64,000 nucleotides of DNA from DATFRY01 sp963764695 (GTDB lineage Bacteria > Myxococcota_A > Polyangia > Haliangiales > Haliangiaceae), in assembly GCA_963764695.1 (NCBI GenBank), contig CAVXTW010000020.1, positions 992,001-1,056,000 of the forward strand, in the 5' to 3' direction. The number at the start of each line of letters is the position of its first letter. The first letter of the stretch is position 1. A model generated the notes under the pieces. That model was not told the origin of the DNA. It made no database searches and worked only from the letters and a program-made list of their open reading frames with translations. A program made the position numbers and the translations under genes. Of this stretch, positions 9,500 to 18,394 are shown piece after piece.

Positions 9500-10294
9500 C
9501 TACTTCTTCGTGATGACGGTGTGCGTTCCGGTCGTCTTGTGGCCGAAGGATCCGGCCGGGGGCGCGCCGATGGGCGGCCCGCCGCCCGCCGCGCCCGGCG
9601 CTGCCATGTGGCTGCCGCTGGCGACGTGGCCCGGGTTGCCCGGCGGACTCGACGAGCCGGGCGGAGGCGGCGGCGAGCTGGGCGGCTTGCTGCGCGCTGC
9701 CGCGGATCGACCCGCGGCCGAACCGCCCCCGTGCCCGTCCACGACCGTGTCCGGCCGCCCGCCGTGGGCCAGCTTTTCGGCCAGCATGAGGCGCTCCTTG
9801 ACGCGCATGGTCTCGCGGTTCTCGGCCTCGAGCTGGTCGATCTCGGCGCGCCGGGTGTCGATCTCGCGCTCGAGCTCGGCGATCGCGTCGCGCAGGACCG
9901 CGATGCGGCCGTCGATGCGCTGCAGCTTGGCCGAGGCGTCGTCGATGATGACCGGGATGTCGATGCGGGCCGACTCGAGGGTCTGCTTGACCACCTGGAC
10001 CACCAGCTCGATGTTCTCGCTGGGCAGCGTGCGCATGAGCGCGATCGCGTCGTCGATGCCGTAGGTGCCCGGAGATGTGCGCGCGCGCCGGCTCTCCGGC
10101 GAGCGAGTGGCCGCGATGGCGCCGCGCAGGCGGTCCGGGGCGGGGGAGGACGACAAATCCACGGTCTCGGCGTCGTCGGCCTCGTGGCCGGCGTCGTCGT
10201 CGAGGACCGCGGTCGTGGGCGCGCTGAGGTCGACGTGCTCCACCGGGGAGTCGAAGTCGTCGCGTCCCTTCTTCTTCTTGTCAAAGAGTCCCAT
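9500..10294 (-). CDS. Hypothetical coiled-coil protein with Pro/Gly-rich tail
   Basis: 264 residues with no known domain. It starts MGLFDKKKKG, has an acidic linker, then a helical segment (~85-175) with heptad-like character (LQRIDGRIAVLRDAIAELER) predicted to form a coiled coil, and ends in a low-complexity Pro/Gly/Ser tail. The start at 10294 is preferred over upstream ATGs at 10312 and 10342 because GAGGAGAA sits six bases in front of it. Located upstream of the GHKL/PEGA gene on the same strand and divergent from regB, so it may belong with the former. Function is unknown. Confidence 0.7.
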   Translation of the reverse strand: MGLFDKKKKGRDDFDSPVEHVDLSAPTTAVLDDDAGHEADDAETVDLSSSPAPDRLRGAIAATRSPESRRARTSPGTYGIDDAIALMRTLPSENIELVVQVVKQTLESARIDIPVIIDDASAKLQRIDGRIAVLRDAIAELEREIDTRRAEIDQLEAENRETMRVKERLMLAEKLAHGGRPDTVVDGHGGGSAAGRSAAARSKPPSSPPPPPGSSSPPGNPGHVASGSHMAAPGAAGGGPPIGAPPAGSFGHKTTGTHTVITKK

Positions 10295-10425
10295 GACGTT
10301 CTCCTCGAACATCCTAGACCCATTGCGGGTGCGATTGCGCATCCGTCCCGTTCAAACCGCCAGAACCGCAATCGAACAGGCATCGGGATCCGTCGGAGTC
10401 CGCCCGGCCCGAGCGTGAGCACAGC

Positions 10426-11796
10426 GTGAGCCGGGACGGCGTAAGCTTGTCGGCGGTGGTCGACAGCGCGCAGCACAGCATCCCCGATCGCAACGGGCTC
10501 AACTTCTCGTGGCTGATGAAGCTGCGCTGGAGCTCCATCGCCGGGCAGACCGCCACCATCCTGGGCGTCTACTTCCTGCTCGAGATCAAGGTGCCGCTTC
10601 TGCCGCTGTTCGCGGTGGTCGGCATCGAGCTCCTGTCGAACGTGCTGTGCGCGGTCTGGTTCGCGCGCCGGCCGCCGGTGCACGAGTGGCACCTGGCCAT
10701 GATCATGGCGATCGACATCGGCTTCCTGACCGGGCTGCTCTACTTCACCGGCGGGCCGTTCAATCCGTTCAGCTTTCTCTACCTGGTCAACATCGCGCTG
10801 GCCGCCGTGGCCATGCACGCCCAGTGGACCTGGATGCTCGTCGCGCTGGCGCTGCTGTCGTTCGGCATCCTGCCGCTCACCGACTACTGGCAGCTGCCGC
10901 TCGAGCACCTCTCGCCCGACGACAACGTCCGCCTGCACCGCCAGGGGATGTGGGTCGCGTTCGGGGTGGCGGCCGGCTTCATCGTGCACTTTCTGTGGCG
11001 GGTGACCGGCGCGCTGGCCCAGCGCGAGCGCGAGCTGCACCAGACCCGCGTGGCGGCGGCGCAGAAGGAGCGACTGGCGTCGCTGGCCACGGTGGCGGCC
11101 GGCGCCGCTCACGAGCTGGCCACGCCGCTGGGCACCATCGCGCTGGCCGCCAAGGAGCTGGAGCGCGAGCTGGGCGCCAGCGGCAACGGGGCCATGGCGA
11201 TCGAGGACGCGCGGCTCATCCGCGAGCAGGTGGCGCGCTGCCGCCTCATCCTCGACCAGATGGGCGGCGCGGTCGGCAAGAGCGACGAGCAGAGCCTGGA
11301 GTCGATCACGCTGTCGGCGCTGTTCGACGAGGTGCTGACCGGTGTGCGCGACGCGCCGCCAGTTCACCTCGAGATCGATCCGGCGGCGGCCGGGGCTCGC
11401 CTGCGCCTGCCGCCGCGCGCGGTGGCGCAGGCCTTGCGCAGCCTGGTGACCAACGCACAGGATGCGTCGCCGCCGCGACAGCCGGTCGTTGTCAGCGCGG
11501 CGATCGAGAACCAGGCGCTTGCCGTCGAGGTGCGCGACCGCGGGCCCGGCATGGCGCGCGAGGTGCTGCGGCGGGTGGGCGAACCGTTCTTCACCACCAA
11601 GCCGCCCGGTCGCGGGATGGGCCTCGGCCTCTACCTGACGCGAGCGGTGGTCGAGCGACTGGGCGGAGCGCTGTCCATCGAGTCGGACCCGCCGCACGGC
11701 ACGATGGCGCGGGTTATAGTCCCCGCCCGTCTCGACCTCGAGCATGAGCGCGCCAGGGATGCCACAGAACCGGCCATCGATCCTCATCGTCGATGA
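10426..11796 (+). CDS. regB: RegB/PrrB/ActS-type redox-sensing histidine kinase
   Basis: 456 residues: six membrane helices (about 35-190), then a HisKA domain with phospho-acceptor H229 (GAAHELATPLGTI) and a GHKL ATPase (LVTNAQDAS, DRGPGM, MGLGLYLTRAV). Two RegB hallmarks are present: the GGPFNPF heptapeptide (109-115), described as the ubiquinone-interacting loop between helices, and a cysteine C272 in ARCRLIL that sits where the redox-active cysteine of RegB lies. The protein would sense respiratory redox state and phosphorylate the partner regulator encoded next to it. The GTG at 10426 is used; the residues in front of helix 1 are polar. The 3' end overlaps the regulator gene by 53 bp, which implies coupled translation. 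Confidence 0.9.
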   Translation: MSRDGVSLSAVVDSAQHSIPDRNGLNFSWLMKLRWSSIAGQTATILGVYFLLEIKVPLLPLFAVVGIELLSNVLCAVWFARRPPVHEWHLAMIMAIDIGFLTGLLYFTGGPFNPFSFLYLVNIALAAVAMHAQWTWMLVALALLSFGILPLTDYWQLPLEHLSPDDNVRLHRQGMWVAFGVAAGFIVHFLWRVTGALAQRERELHQTRVAAAQKERLASLATVAAGAAHELATPLGTIALAAKELERELGASGNGAMAIEDARLIREQVARCRLILDQMGGAVGKSDEQSLESITLSALFDEVLTGVRDAPPVHLEIDPAAAGARLRLPPRAVAQALRSLVTNAQDASPPRQPVVVSAAIENQALAVEVRDRGPGMAREVLRRVGEPFFTTKPPGRGMGLGLYLTRAVVERLGGALSIESDPPHGTMARVIVPARLDLEHERARDATEPAIDPHRR

Positions 11797-12304
11797 CGAC
11801 GAGGCCTTCCGCCGCCGGCTCGCGCGCGCCTTCGAGGATCGCGGCTACGACGCACTGACCGCCGGCAACTACGACGACGCGGTCGTGCAGGCGCGCGGCG
11901 AGTCGCCGGAGTTCGCGGTGGTGGATCTGCGCATGCCGGGCCGCTCCGGGCTCGAGCTGGTGCAGGCGCTGCGGGCGATCGACCCGGCAACCAAGATCGT
12001 CGTCTTGACCGGCTACGGCAGCATCGCGACGGCGATCGACGCGGTCCGGCTGGGCGCGACCTACTACCTGCCCAAGCCGGCTCACGCCGACGACATCGTG
12101 GCCGCCTTCGCGCGCGGCGAGGCGCCGCCGCTGGAGCCGCCCGAGGCGGGCTTCCAGGCCCCGTCGCTGGCCCGCGCCGAGTGGGAGCACATCAACCGCG
12201 TGCTCTCCGATTCCGGCGGCAACATCTCCGAGGCCGCGCGGCGTCTGGGCATCCACCGCCGGTCGCTGCAGCGCAAGCTACAGAAGTACCCCCCTACCAA
12301 GTAA
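11744..12304 (+). CDS. regA: RegA/PrrA/ActR-type response regulator
   Basis: 186 residues. The receiver domain has the acidic pocket VDDDEAF, phospho-acceptor D61 (VVDLRMPG), the switch Thr (VVLTGYG) and the conserved Lys (YLPKP). The C-terminal ~45 residues form a Fis-like helix-turn-helix (NISEAARRLGIHRRSLQRK), which is the compact DNA-binding domain typical of the RegA/PrrA/ActR family. Family members control redox-responsive genes for respiration, carbon and nitrogen metabolism. The ATG at 11744 lies inside the end of the kinase gene; the two form one transcription unit. The downstream spacer is unusually repeat-rich. Confidence 0.9.
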   Translation: MSAPGMPQNRPSILIVDDDEAFRRRLARAFEDRGYDALTAGNYDDAVVQARGESPEFAVVDLRMPGRSGLELVQALRAIDPATKIVVLTGYGSIATAIDAVRLGATYYLPKPAHADDIVAAFARGEAPPLEPPEAGFQAPSLARAEWEHINRVLSDSGGNISEAARRLGIHRRSLQRKLQKYPPTK

Positions 12305-12480
12305 CGCGAAGGTCGAACGTTGACCTCGACCTCGACGTCAACCTGAACCTGGGCGCCCGACGTCGACCTTGACCTTGTCTGTGACCTCGACCTGGTCTGC
12401 ACTTCCGCTCCTGCGCGTCAACTTCAAGGACAACGCCGGGGGTTCAGGTTCAAGCTCAGGTCGAGGTCAACCCTGCCGGC
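12305..12480. repeat. Spacer built from degenerate GACCTC-type units with long inverted repeats
   Basis: The spacer between regA and the convergent lipoprotein gene is made largely of GACCTC/GACCTT/AACCTG hexamers. Direct copies include TTGACCTCGACCTCGAC (from 12320), TCGACCTTGACCTT (from 12363) and TGACCTCGACCTGG (from 12382). Inverted matches are exact: GTTGACCTCGACC at 12319-12331 against GGTCGAGGTCAAC at 12459-12471 (13/13), and AACCTGAACC at 12340-12349 against GGTTCAGGTT at 12441-12450 (10/10). A transcript could fold into a long hairpin that would end both convergent genes. There is no T-tract, so the role is open. Confidence 0.65.
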
Positions 12481-12744
12481 TTATTCGCTCTCGCACTGGG
12501 TGGTGTCATCGATGCACGAGCCGCCGGTCGACTTGCACGCGGTCTTGTCCGACGTGATGGCGCCGGTCGCGCTGCCGTCCTCGGCGTAGCGCTGGCAGCA
12601 GCACTCCGCGTCCGGCTCGAGCTCGCCGCCGGTGTCGGTCGGCTCGGCTGGGCCGCGGTCCGACGCGCCGCCGCACCCGGCGAGCGGCGCCAGCAACACG
12701 AGCCCCAGCGCCAGCGCCCGACCGATACGTCCCATCCTCGCCAT
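12481..12744 (-). CDS. Small Cys-rich lipoprotein
   Basis: 87 residues. A basic N-terminus and hydrophobic stretch lead to a lipobox LAGC (Cys at residue 24), so the mature protein is likely a lipid-anchored peptide of ~64 residues. It carries six cysteines after the lipid Cys (ECCCQRY, TACKSTGGSC, TQCESE), suggesting disulfides. No domain is recognised. The ATG at 12744 follows GAGGAGAT a few bases upstream. It is convergent with regA and divergent from the LysR gene. Confidence 0.7.
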   Translation of the reverse strand: MARMGRIGRALALGLVLLAPLAGCGGASDRGPAEPTDTGGELEPDAECCCQRYAEDGSATGAITSDKTACKSTGGSCIDDTTQCESE

Positions 12745-12950
12745 GCTGATCTCCTCTGCGTTCCCTCGACACTGCCAGAGTAGACGGGACGGCCGTCGCC
12801 CGTCGCCAGGTTTGTGTCACTGTGTGCGGCGCCGGTCGCCGGCGAGCGGATCCCGTCGGTCGGGACGGTCCAGGGCGCGCAAACCTGACGCCGAGCCCGG
12901 CGCGCCTCAGCCATCGCGTCGGGCCGTTCACGCAACTAAAATGGCTGGCC

Positions 12951-13851
12951 GTGAGCGAGCCACTGCCATCGCTCGAAGCGCTGCGCTGCTTCGCGGAGGC
13001 GGCGCGCCTGCTCAACTTTCGCGCCGCGGCGCGCGCGGTCGGCCTGACCCCGGCGGCGCTGGGCCAGCGCATCCGCGGCCTCGAGGAGAGTGCTCGACGC
13101 CAGGCTGTTTCATCGCACCACCCGCACCGTCACGCTCACCGAGGAGGGCCTGGCGCTCCTGCCGTATGCCCACCGCACGCTCGACTCGGCGGCCGAGTGC
13201 GTGCGCGCCGGTCGCGGCGAGGTCGGTCCGCCGCCCATGGAGCTGACTCTGGGGACGCGCCACGAGCTCGGCCTGTCCTGGGTCATGCCGCTCTTGCCCC
13301 GGCTCAAGAAGGCGCAGCCCGGCCTGACCGTGCACATGTACTTCGGCTCCGGCCCCGATCTGGTCCACCGGGTCCGGACCTTGCAGATCGACTGCGCGGT
13401 CACCTCGTCGGTGCTGACCGATCCCAAGCTGGACGCGGTGCGCCTGCACGAGGAGCGTTACGTGTTCGTCGCGGCGCCCAAGCTGACCCGCGCCACGCCG
13501 CTTGGCCACCCGCGCGACGCCCATCGCCACACGCTCATCGACGTCACGCCGGACCTGGCCCTGTACCGCTACCTGCGCGACGGGCCGGGCGCCGTCGAGC
13601 TGCACTTCGCGCGCGTCCTGCGCATGGGCACGATCGCGGCCATCCGCCACATGGTCCTGCGCGGCGAGGGCGTGGCGGTGCTGCCCGAGTACTTCGTGCG
13701 CCCGGACCTCGAGGCCGGGCGCCTGGCGCGCCTGTTGCCCCACATCGAGCTCCTGGCCGACTACTTTCGCCTGGTGTTCCGCGGCGACGACCCGCGTCGT
13801 ACGGTGTACGAGCGGATCGGCCAGGCCATGTTGCAGGAACCGCTCCGATAG
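12951..13851 (+). pseudogene. LysR-family transcriptional regulator, +1 frameshift
   Basis: The first 47 codons, from the GTG at 12951, encode a LysR winged helix (LEALRCFAEAARLLNFRAAA, then GLTPAALGQRIRGLEES). The remainder (LDARLFHRTTRTVTLTEEG and a ~200-residue periplasmic-binding-protein-like effector domain) continues in the next frame to 13851. Removing one base near 13092 joins the halves into the canonical LEExLxxxLFxRTTRxVxLTxxG sequence without gap. The C-terminal half is full length and not degraded, so the break is either very recent or an assembly error. A GTG start is used because no ATG in frame precedes the helix. The target genes are unknown; neighbours are the lipoprotein (divergent) and the sulfatase (80 bp downstream). 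Confidence 0.75.
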
Positions 13852-13931
13852 AGACCTGCGTCCCCGACGAGGGAGCTTCGGGTCGCGACCCCCGCGACGC
13901 GGCCAGTCGCACAGGTTAGGGTCGACGTTCC

Positions 13932-16103
13932 GTGCTGCATTCGTTCCTCTCGCGTCCCCTCGGCGGCGCCCTGGTCGCCTCCCTCCTCGTCGCCGTCCTC
14001 GAGCTCATCGCGCTGGGCGGCGGCGCCGCCGCCCCGGACCTGGGCGTCACCGTGGTGAGCCTGCACGCCGCGCTCGGCCTGGTCATCGGCCTGTCGATGT
14101 GGCTCACCGAGTCCCTGGCCGACCGGCTGATGTTGCGGCCGCTGACCGCGGCGCTCCTGCGCACGCTGCCGGCGCTGCCGCCGCTGGTGTGGCTGGGTCG
14201 CACCCTGTTTCAGGGCGCGAGCGCGGCCACCTTGCCCGGCGCCTCGTCCGGTCCTTACTGGGTGCCGGTGGTCGGCGGCGCGATGATCGCAGTCGCGCTC
14301 GCCGTTGGTGTCGCCATCCTGTCGCGGCCCGGCGCGGTCCGGCGCGTGGTCGTGGCCGGCGCCTGCTTCGTCGCCGCCGCGGTGGTCGAGCTTGGCAACC
14401 GCCGCCTGTTTCAGGCCGAGTATCCCGACCTGCACGCCTTCCTCATCCCGGTCTCGGTCGTGCTGTTCACCGCGGGCCTGCGCGCCGCCGCCGGCCGCAC
14501 CGTGCCGACCCTCGACGCGCGCGGCCCGGCCGCGCCGCTCATCGCCGGCTCGCTGGCCTGCGCGCTCATCCTGCTCGGCCTCGGCCTGTCGCTGGCCGGC
14601 GGCCTCGAGGATGCGGACAGCCGGTGGCTGCTGACCACCGAGGGCAACCACGGCCGCCACCTGGTGCGCCTGGTGCGCGACCGCTTCGACGGCGACGGCG
14701 ACGGCTTCTCGCGCGCCCTGGGCGGCGGCGACTGCGACGACGGCGACGAGCGGGTCAATCCGGGCGCCGCCGAGGTGCCGTCCAACCGCATCGACGAAGA
14801 CTGCGACGGCGCCGACGCCGCCCCGCCGCCGCGCCAGCCGGCCGTCGAGAAGCGGCGTGCCGACGCCCTGACCACCTATCGCGATCTGCCGGCCCGCGCC
14901 GAGCTCCTGCGCCGCGCGGCCGGCTGGAATCTTCTCCTCATCTCGGTCAACGCCCTGCGCGCCGATGCGGTCGCCGATACGCCGGCCAACCGCAAGGCGT
15001 TCCCGCACATCTTCGCCCTGTTCGACCGCTCGCGCCGCTTCACGCGCGCGTTCTCGCCGTCGTCCGGAACCGACGTGTCGGTGTCCAGCGTCATCACCGG
15101 GCACATCAACCCGTTCCGGCCGCTCGGCACCACGCTGTTCGAGTCGATCCGCCGGGGCGGGCGCGCCACCCACGCGGTCTTGCCGCGCGAGGTGCTGCGC
15201 TACGCCGGCAAGAACCTGCTCGTGCGCGGCCTCGATCACCACGACGTGATCGTCAACGACCAGCTCCAGCGCGACGTGTCGACCAGCACGACCTCGATCG
15301 CCACGACGAAGCGCGGCCTGGCCGCGCTCGATCGCATGGCCGCCGGCCGCGCGCCGTTCATGCTGTGGCTGCACTACTTCGACGTGCACGAGCACCTGCA
15401 GATCGAGGCGGCCGATCCGGACCTCAGCGCCACCGCGGCGAAGGGCGGCTTCGACCTGGCCACCCGCGAGGGCAAGTACCGCGCGCTGGTCGCCGTCGTC
15501 GACCGCGAGATCGGCGCGGTCGTCGCCGAGGTGGAGCGGCGCGGCCTGGCCGACAGCACCGCCATCATCTTCTTCAGCGACCACGGCGAGAGCCTGGGCG
15601 AGGACGAGCGCCTGCCCGACAACCACGGCCTGTTCCTCTACCACCCGCTGGTCCACGTTCCGCTCGCCCTGCACGTGCCCGACGGACCGACCGGCGCCAG
15701 CGACGAGCCGGTCACGCTGCTCGATCTCACGCCGACCGTCGTCGAGCTGCTGGGCGCGCAGCCGTGGCCGGACCTGGCCGGACGCTCCCTGGTCCCGCAC
15801 CTGGTGCCGGGTGCGCCGCCCGAGCTTCTATCGCAGCCGCGCCCGCTGCCGCTCAACGAGAGCGATCAGTGGGGCGTGATCCAGTGGCCGGACAAGCTGC
15901 TGGTGCGGCCCAAGGACAACCTGGTCGAGCTCTACGATCTGTCGCGCGACCCGGGCGAGCGCCACGACCGCGCCGTGCGCGAGCCGGACACGGTGCGCAA
16001 GCTCAAGGCTCTTTACCAGTCGTTTCCGGCGGTGAACCTGGACCGGACCCGTAAGGGACGAGAGCAGCGAGACAGGCTAGCGCTACCACCCCGGCGCCGG
16101 TGA
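13932..16103 (+). CDS. Membrane sulfatase-superfamily protein with MopE-like motif
   Basis: 723 residues: about six N-terminal membrane helices (to ~residue 222), a MopE-type putative metal-binding motif at 253-293 (DGDGDGF, DCDDGDERVNPGA, DEDCDG), and a sulfatase domain from ~335. Sulfatase signatures are LLISVNALRAD, SPSSGTDVS, LHYFDVHEHL and FFSDHGESLGE, and the C-terminal strand DNLVELYDLSRDPGER. The first metal-binding Asp of the family is Asn here (N340), and the nucleophile position reads Ser-Pro-Ser-Ser without a Cys-x-Pro-x-Arg formylglycine motif, so sulfate-ester hydrolysis is doubtful; phosphoethanolamine/phosphoglycerol transferases share this fold. The GTG at 13932 fits the first helix. 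Its 3' end overlaps the convergent gene by 101 bp. Confidence 0.8.
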   Translation: MLHSFLSRPLGGALVASLLVAVLELIALGGGAAAPDLGVTVVSLHAALGLVIGLSMWLTESLADRLMLRPLTAALLRTLPALPPLVWLGRTLFQGASAATLPGASSGPYWVPVVGGAMIAVALAVGVAILSRPGAVRRVVVAGACFVAAAVVELGNRRLFQAEYPDLHAFLIPVSVVLFTAGLRAAAGRTVPTLDARGPAAPLIAGSLACALILLGLGLSLAGGLEDADSRWLLTTEGNHGRHLVRLVRDRFDGDGDGFSRALGGGDCDDGDERVNPGAAEVPSNRIDEDCDGADAAPPPRQPAVEKRRADALTTYRDLPARAELLRRAAGWNLLLISVNALRADAVADTPANRKAFPHIFALFDRSRRFTRAFSPSSGTDVSVSSVITGHINPFRPLGTTLFESIRRGGRATHAVLPREVLRYAGKNLLVRGLDHHDVIVNDQLQRDVSTSTTSIATTKRGLAALDRMAAGRAPFMLWLHYFDVHEHLQIEAADPDLSATAAKGGFDLATREGKYRALVAVVDREIGAVVAEVERRGLADSTAIIFFSDHGESLGEDERLPDNHGLFLYHPLVHVPLALHVPDGPTGASDEPVTLLDLTPTVVELLGAQPWPDLAGRSLVPHLVPGAPPELLSQPRPLPLNESDQWGVIQWPDKLLVRPKDNLVELYDLSRDPGERHDRAVREPDTVRKLKALYQSFPAVNLDRTRKGREQRDRLALPPRRR

Positions 16104-17512
16104 ACAGCAGCACCAGGCACATGCTCAGCTGCGCGCTCCACAGCGGCATCAGCGGCGGATCGCGCCAGCACAGCACCGCGCACGCCGCGCACGCCGCCGC
16201 CGGCAGGAGCAGCTCGGTCAGCGCCACGCGCAGCGCGCCCCCTCTGCGGGCGCCCAGGCCGGCCAGCACCGCCAGAAGGCACAGGCCGGGCAGGGCGGCC
16301 ACGTAGATCGACTGGCCGAGCGGCTTGTAGATCATCGGCGTCAACAGAGTGGGCGCGCCCTCGATCGCGACGACCGACAGATAGGCCAGCACCCACCACC
16401 ACGGCAGGCGCCAGCTGCGCCGCGCCACCCGCCACGACACCGCCAGCGCCGCCGCGATCAGCACCGCCGCGATGAACAGGCGGAGCGGACCGGTGCGGGG
16501 CAGGCTGATGCCGGGCTGCTCCGGGGCGGCCAGGGCGCCGAAGATGGGCCGACCGGCCGAGCGCGGGTGCGGCGCCAGGCCGAGCGAGTCGGCCAGCACG
16601 CGCGACAGATCGACGAGGTGGATGAGGTGCCCGCGCACGGCGGTCGCGCTGTTGACGCCGGCGCCGGCCACGCAGGCGCGCACCAGGCGCAGGTCCCGCT
16701 CCTCGCCGCCGTGACCGCCGGCGGCGCGGTGCCCGTGATCGGCAAGCACCAGCCAGCGGCTGCGCGGCCCGTGGTTGGCGGCGTCGATGGCGACCAGATC
16801 GCCCAGCATCTTGTCGGCCGCCGCGGCCGCCGCCTCGAACTCGCGCGAGTCGCGGCCGAACTTGTGCGCCGCGCTGTCGGGCCCGACAAGGTGCACGAAC
16901 ACCAGCCGCGTGTCCGAGCCGACCTGCTCGAGCGCCTTGAACGCGAACGGGCCGGCCTTCCACTGCGCGATGGCGGCCGGCACGCTGCCCGGCGGCGGCC
17001 ACGCCTGGGCGAAGCCGAACGACTGCGCGATGAACGGGTGCGACTCGGACACCGCCGCGCTCGACGGCACGCGCGCCGGCAGCGAGCCGTCCGGCGGCGG
17101 CGCCACCTGCTCCTGCACGAACTCGATGCCGGATTGCTGCTGGGTCAGCCCGGTCCACAGGACCGACTGCACCGGCAGCGACACGGTCGGAAAGCCGACG
17201 TTCAACCACCAGCTCGAGGCCGAGCTGGCACATCTGATCGTAGTGGGGCAGCCGGAGCGCCGTGGCGCGGTCGACACCGTCGAGCAGCGCCACGCGGACC
17301 AGCTCGGCGGGCGGCAGCCCGGCAGCGACGGCGCCGGTCGGGCTGGCCGGCGGCGGCGCGAGGGCAGGGGGCTCGGCGCCGCCCGCGCCGCGCTCGAAGA
17401 ACGACTGGATGAAGAGCTTGCGGCCGGAGTACAGGGCGAAGGCGGCCGCGAGCAGCCCGGCCGCGAGCAGGATCCGGCCGAGCGCCCGGCGCGCGGGGGG
17501 CGAGAGGGCCAT
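16003..17512 (-). pseudogene. Alkaline-phosphatase-superfamily (type I phosphodiesterase-like) membrane protein, +1 frameshift
   Basis: From the ATG at 17512 a signal-anchor protein reads to CQLGLELVV, then the frame breaks; the next frame resumes at NVGFPTVSLPVQSVLWTG and runs to 16003. Deleting one base at about 17203 restores one ~500-residue protein. Visible motifs are VALLDGVDRATAL (metal/nucleophile strand), HLVGPDSAAHKFG and LADHGH, as in alkaline-phosphatase and nucleotide-pyrophosphatase families. The C-terminal ~170 residues form about five membrane helices. Both parts look well preserved. It overlaps the sulfatase gene tail-to-tail, and the two may act in the same envelope or lipid process, which is inference from position only. 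Confidence 0.7.
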
Positions 17513-17623
17513 GCGTGGCTCCGAGTTTGTCTCGTTTCGGCGCGAGCCGGAACAGCGCCGCCCGGGACGCCACGTCGGCCGCGACATGAACAGACGTCAA
17601 GCCGGCGAGCTGGCGGCCGTCGC

Positions 17624-18340
17624 TCAGTAGCCCAGCGGCCCGCCCGATCGAAAGTCGATGAACATGCGGTCGCGCACCGCCCACAGCATCGGGAAGTAGG
17701 TCAGCTTCGCGCTGCGCTCCAGCATCTCGAGCGGGTTGCCGCGCAGCGACGCGGTGCCGATTCCGATGATGCGCTTGACCGTCATGATGTGCTCGCGCTT
17801 GAAGCGCTGCATCTGGGCGTCGAGCGTCACCATCGCCTCTGCCACGCCGAGCACCTCGGGCCGCGTGGCCGGCTCCTGATACAGGGTCAAGAGCTCGAGC
17901 CCCTGGCGTTCGATCGCGCCCGAGAACGCGGCCCAGATGGCCGGCGCGATCTCGTTCATCCGGTTGTAGCCGGGCGAGTCGAGACCGCTGCCCGCGCCCA
18001 GCCCGGCGCGGATGAGGAGGTACGCCCCCGGCAGCATGGTCTCGAACAGCTTGAGCTGCTGCTCGAGCAGGATCTCGACCTGGCAGGCGCGCTGCATCGA
18101 GTCGCGCGCCGGTGTGAAGCTGTCTCCTTCGAGCGACACCACCGCTTCACCCAGCTCATGCACCATCAGCTTCATCCAGATCTCCTCGACCTGGTGAACG
18201 CTCTGGAACATCAGCTCATCTGGATGAGACCGCTTCTCCGGCGGTTTCTGGAGCCCCAGCAGCTCCGGTGTGCGCAGGTAGCGCTCGTACTCGGTTGTCC
18301 CCGCCCCATAGGGCCCATCGAATGGGTTGCCCTCCGCCAT
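17624..18340 (-). CDS. Tryptophan 2,3-dioxygenase-like haem protein
   Basis: 238 residues, somewhat shorter than typical bacterial tryptophan dioxygenases (~270-290). The distal part YERYLRTPELLGLQ and HPDELMFQSVHQVEEIWMKL aligns with the haem-pocket helix containing the active-site His. REHIMTVKRIIGIGTASLRG places the proximal haem His, and FPMLWAVRD matches the C-terminal signature. The usual substrate-binding SGFQS loop is replaced by AGSGLDSPGYN, so the substrate may be a tryptophan analogue or the reaction may differ, as in TDO-like enzymes of specialised metabolism. Canonical TDO opens L-tryptophan to N-formylkynurenine. ATG 18340 is chosen; an in-frame ATG also exists at 18352. It is divergent from the pseudokinase gene. 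Confidence 0.75.
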   Translation of the reverse strand: MAEGNPFDGPYGAGTTEYERYLRTPELLGLQKPPEKRSHPDELMFQSVHQVEEIWMKLMVHELGEAVVSLEGDSFTPARDSMQRACQVEILLEQQLKLFETMLPGAYLLIRAGLGAGSGLDSPGYNRMNEIAPAIWAAFSGAIERQGLELLTLYQEPATRPEVLGVAEAMVTLDAQMQRFKREHIMTVKRIIGIGTASLRGNPLEMLERSAKLTYFPMLWAVRDRMFIDFRSGGPLGY

Positions 18341-18394
18341 GGGTCCGAGCATAACAAACGCCGGCCCGGAGAAAACGGCTACAATGAGGCGTCT

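Noticed and set aside
13080..13100. Programmed +1 frameshifting as a regulatory system
   Set aside because: No shared slippery site or stop codon is seen at the six shift points, which differ in local sequence; sequencing error or fresh mutation is simpler.
18382..18394. TACAAT as an assigned promoter of the pseudokinase gene
   Set aside because: No -35 at proper distance and it would give a nearly leaderless message; noted in the gene entry only.
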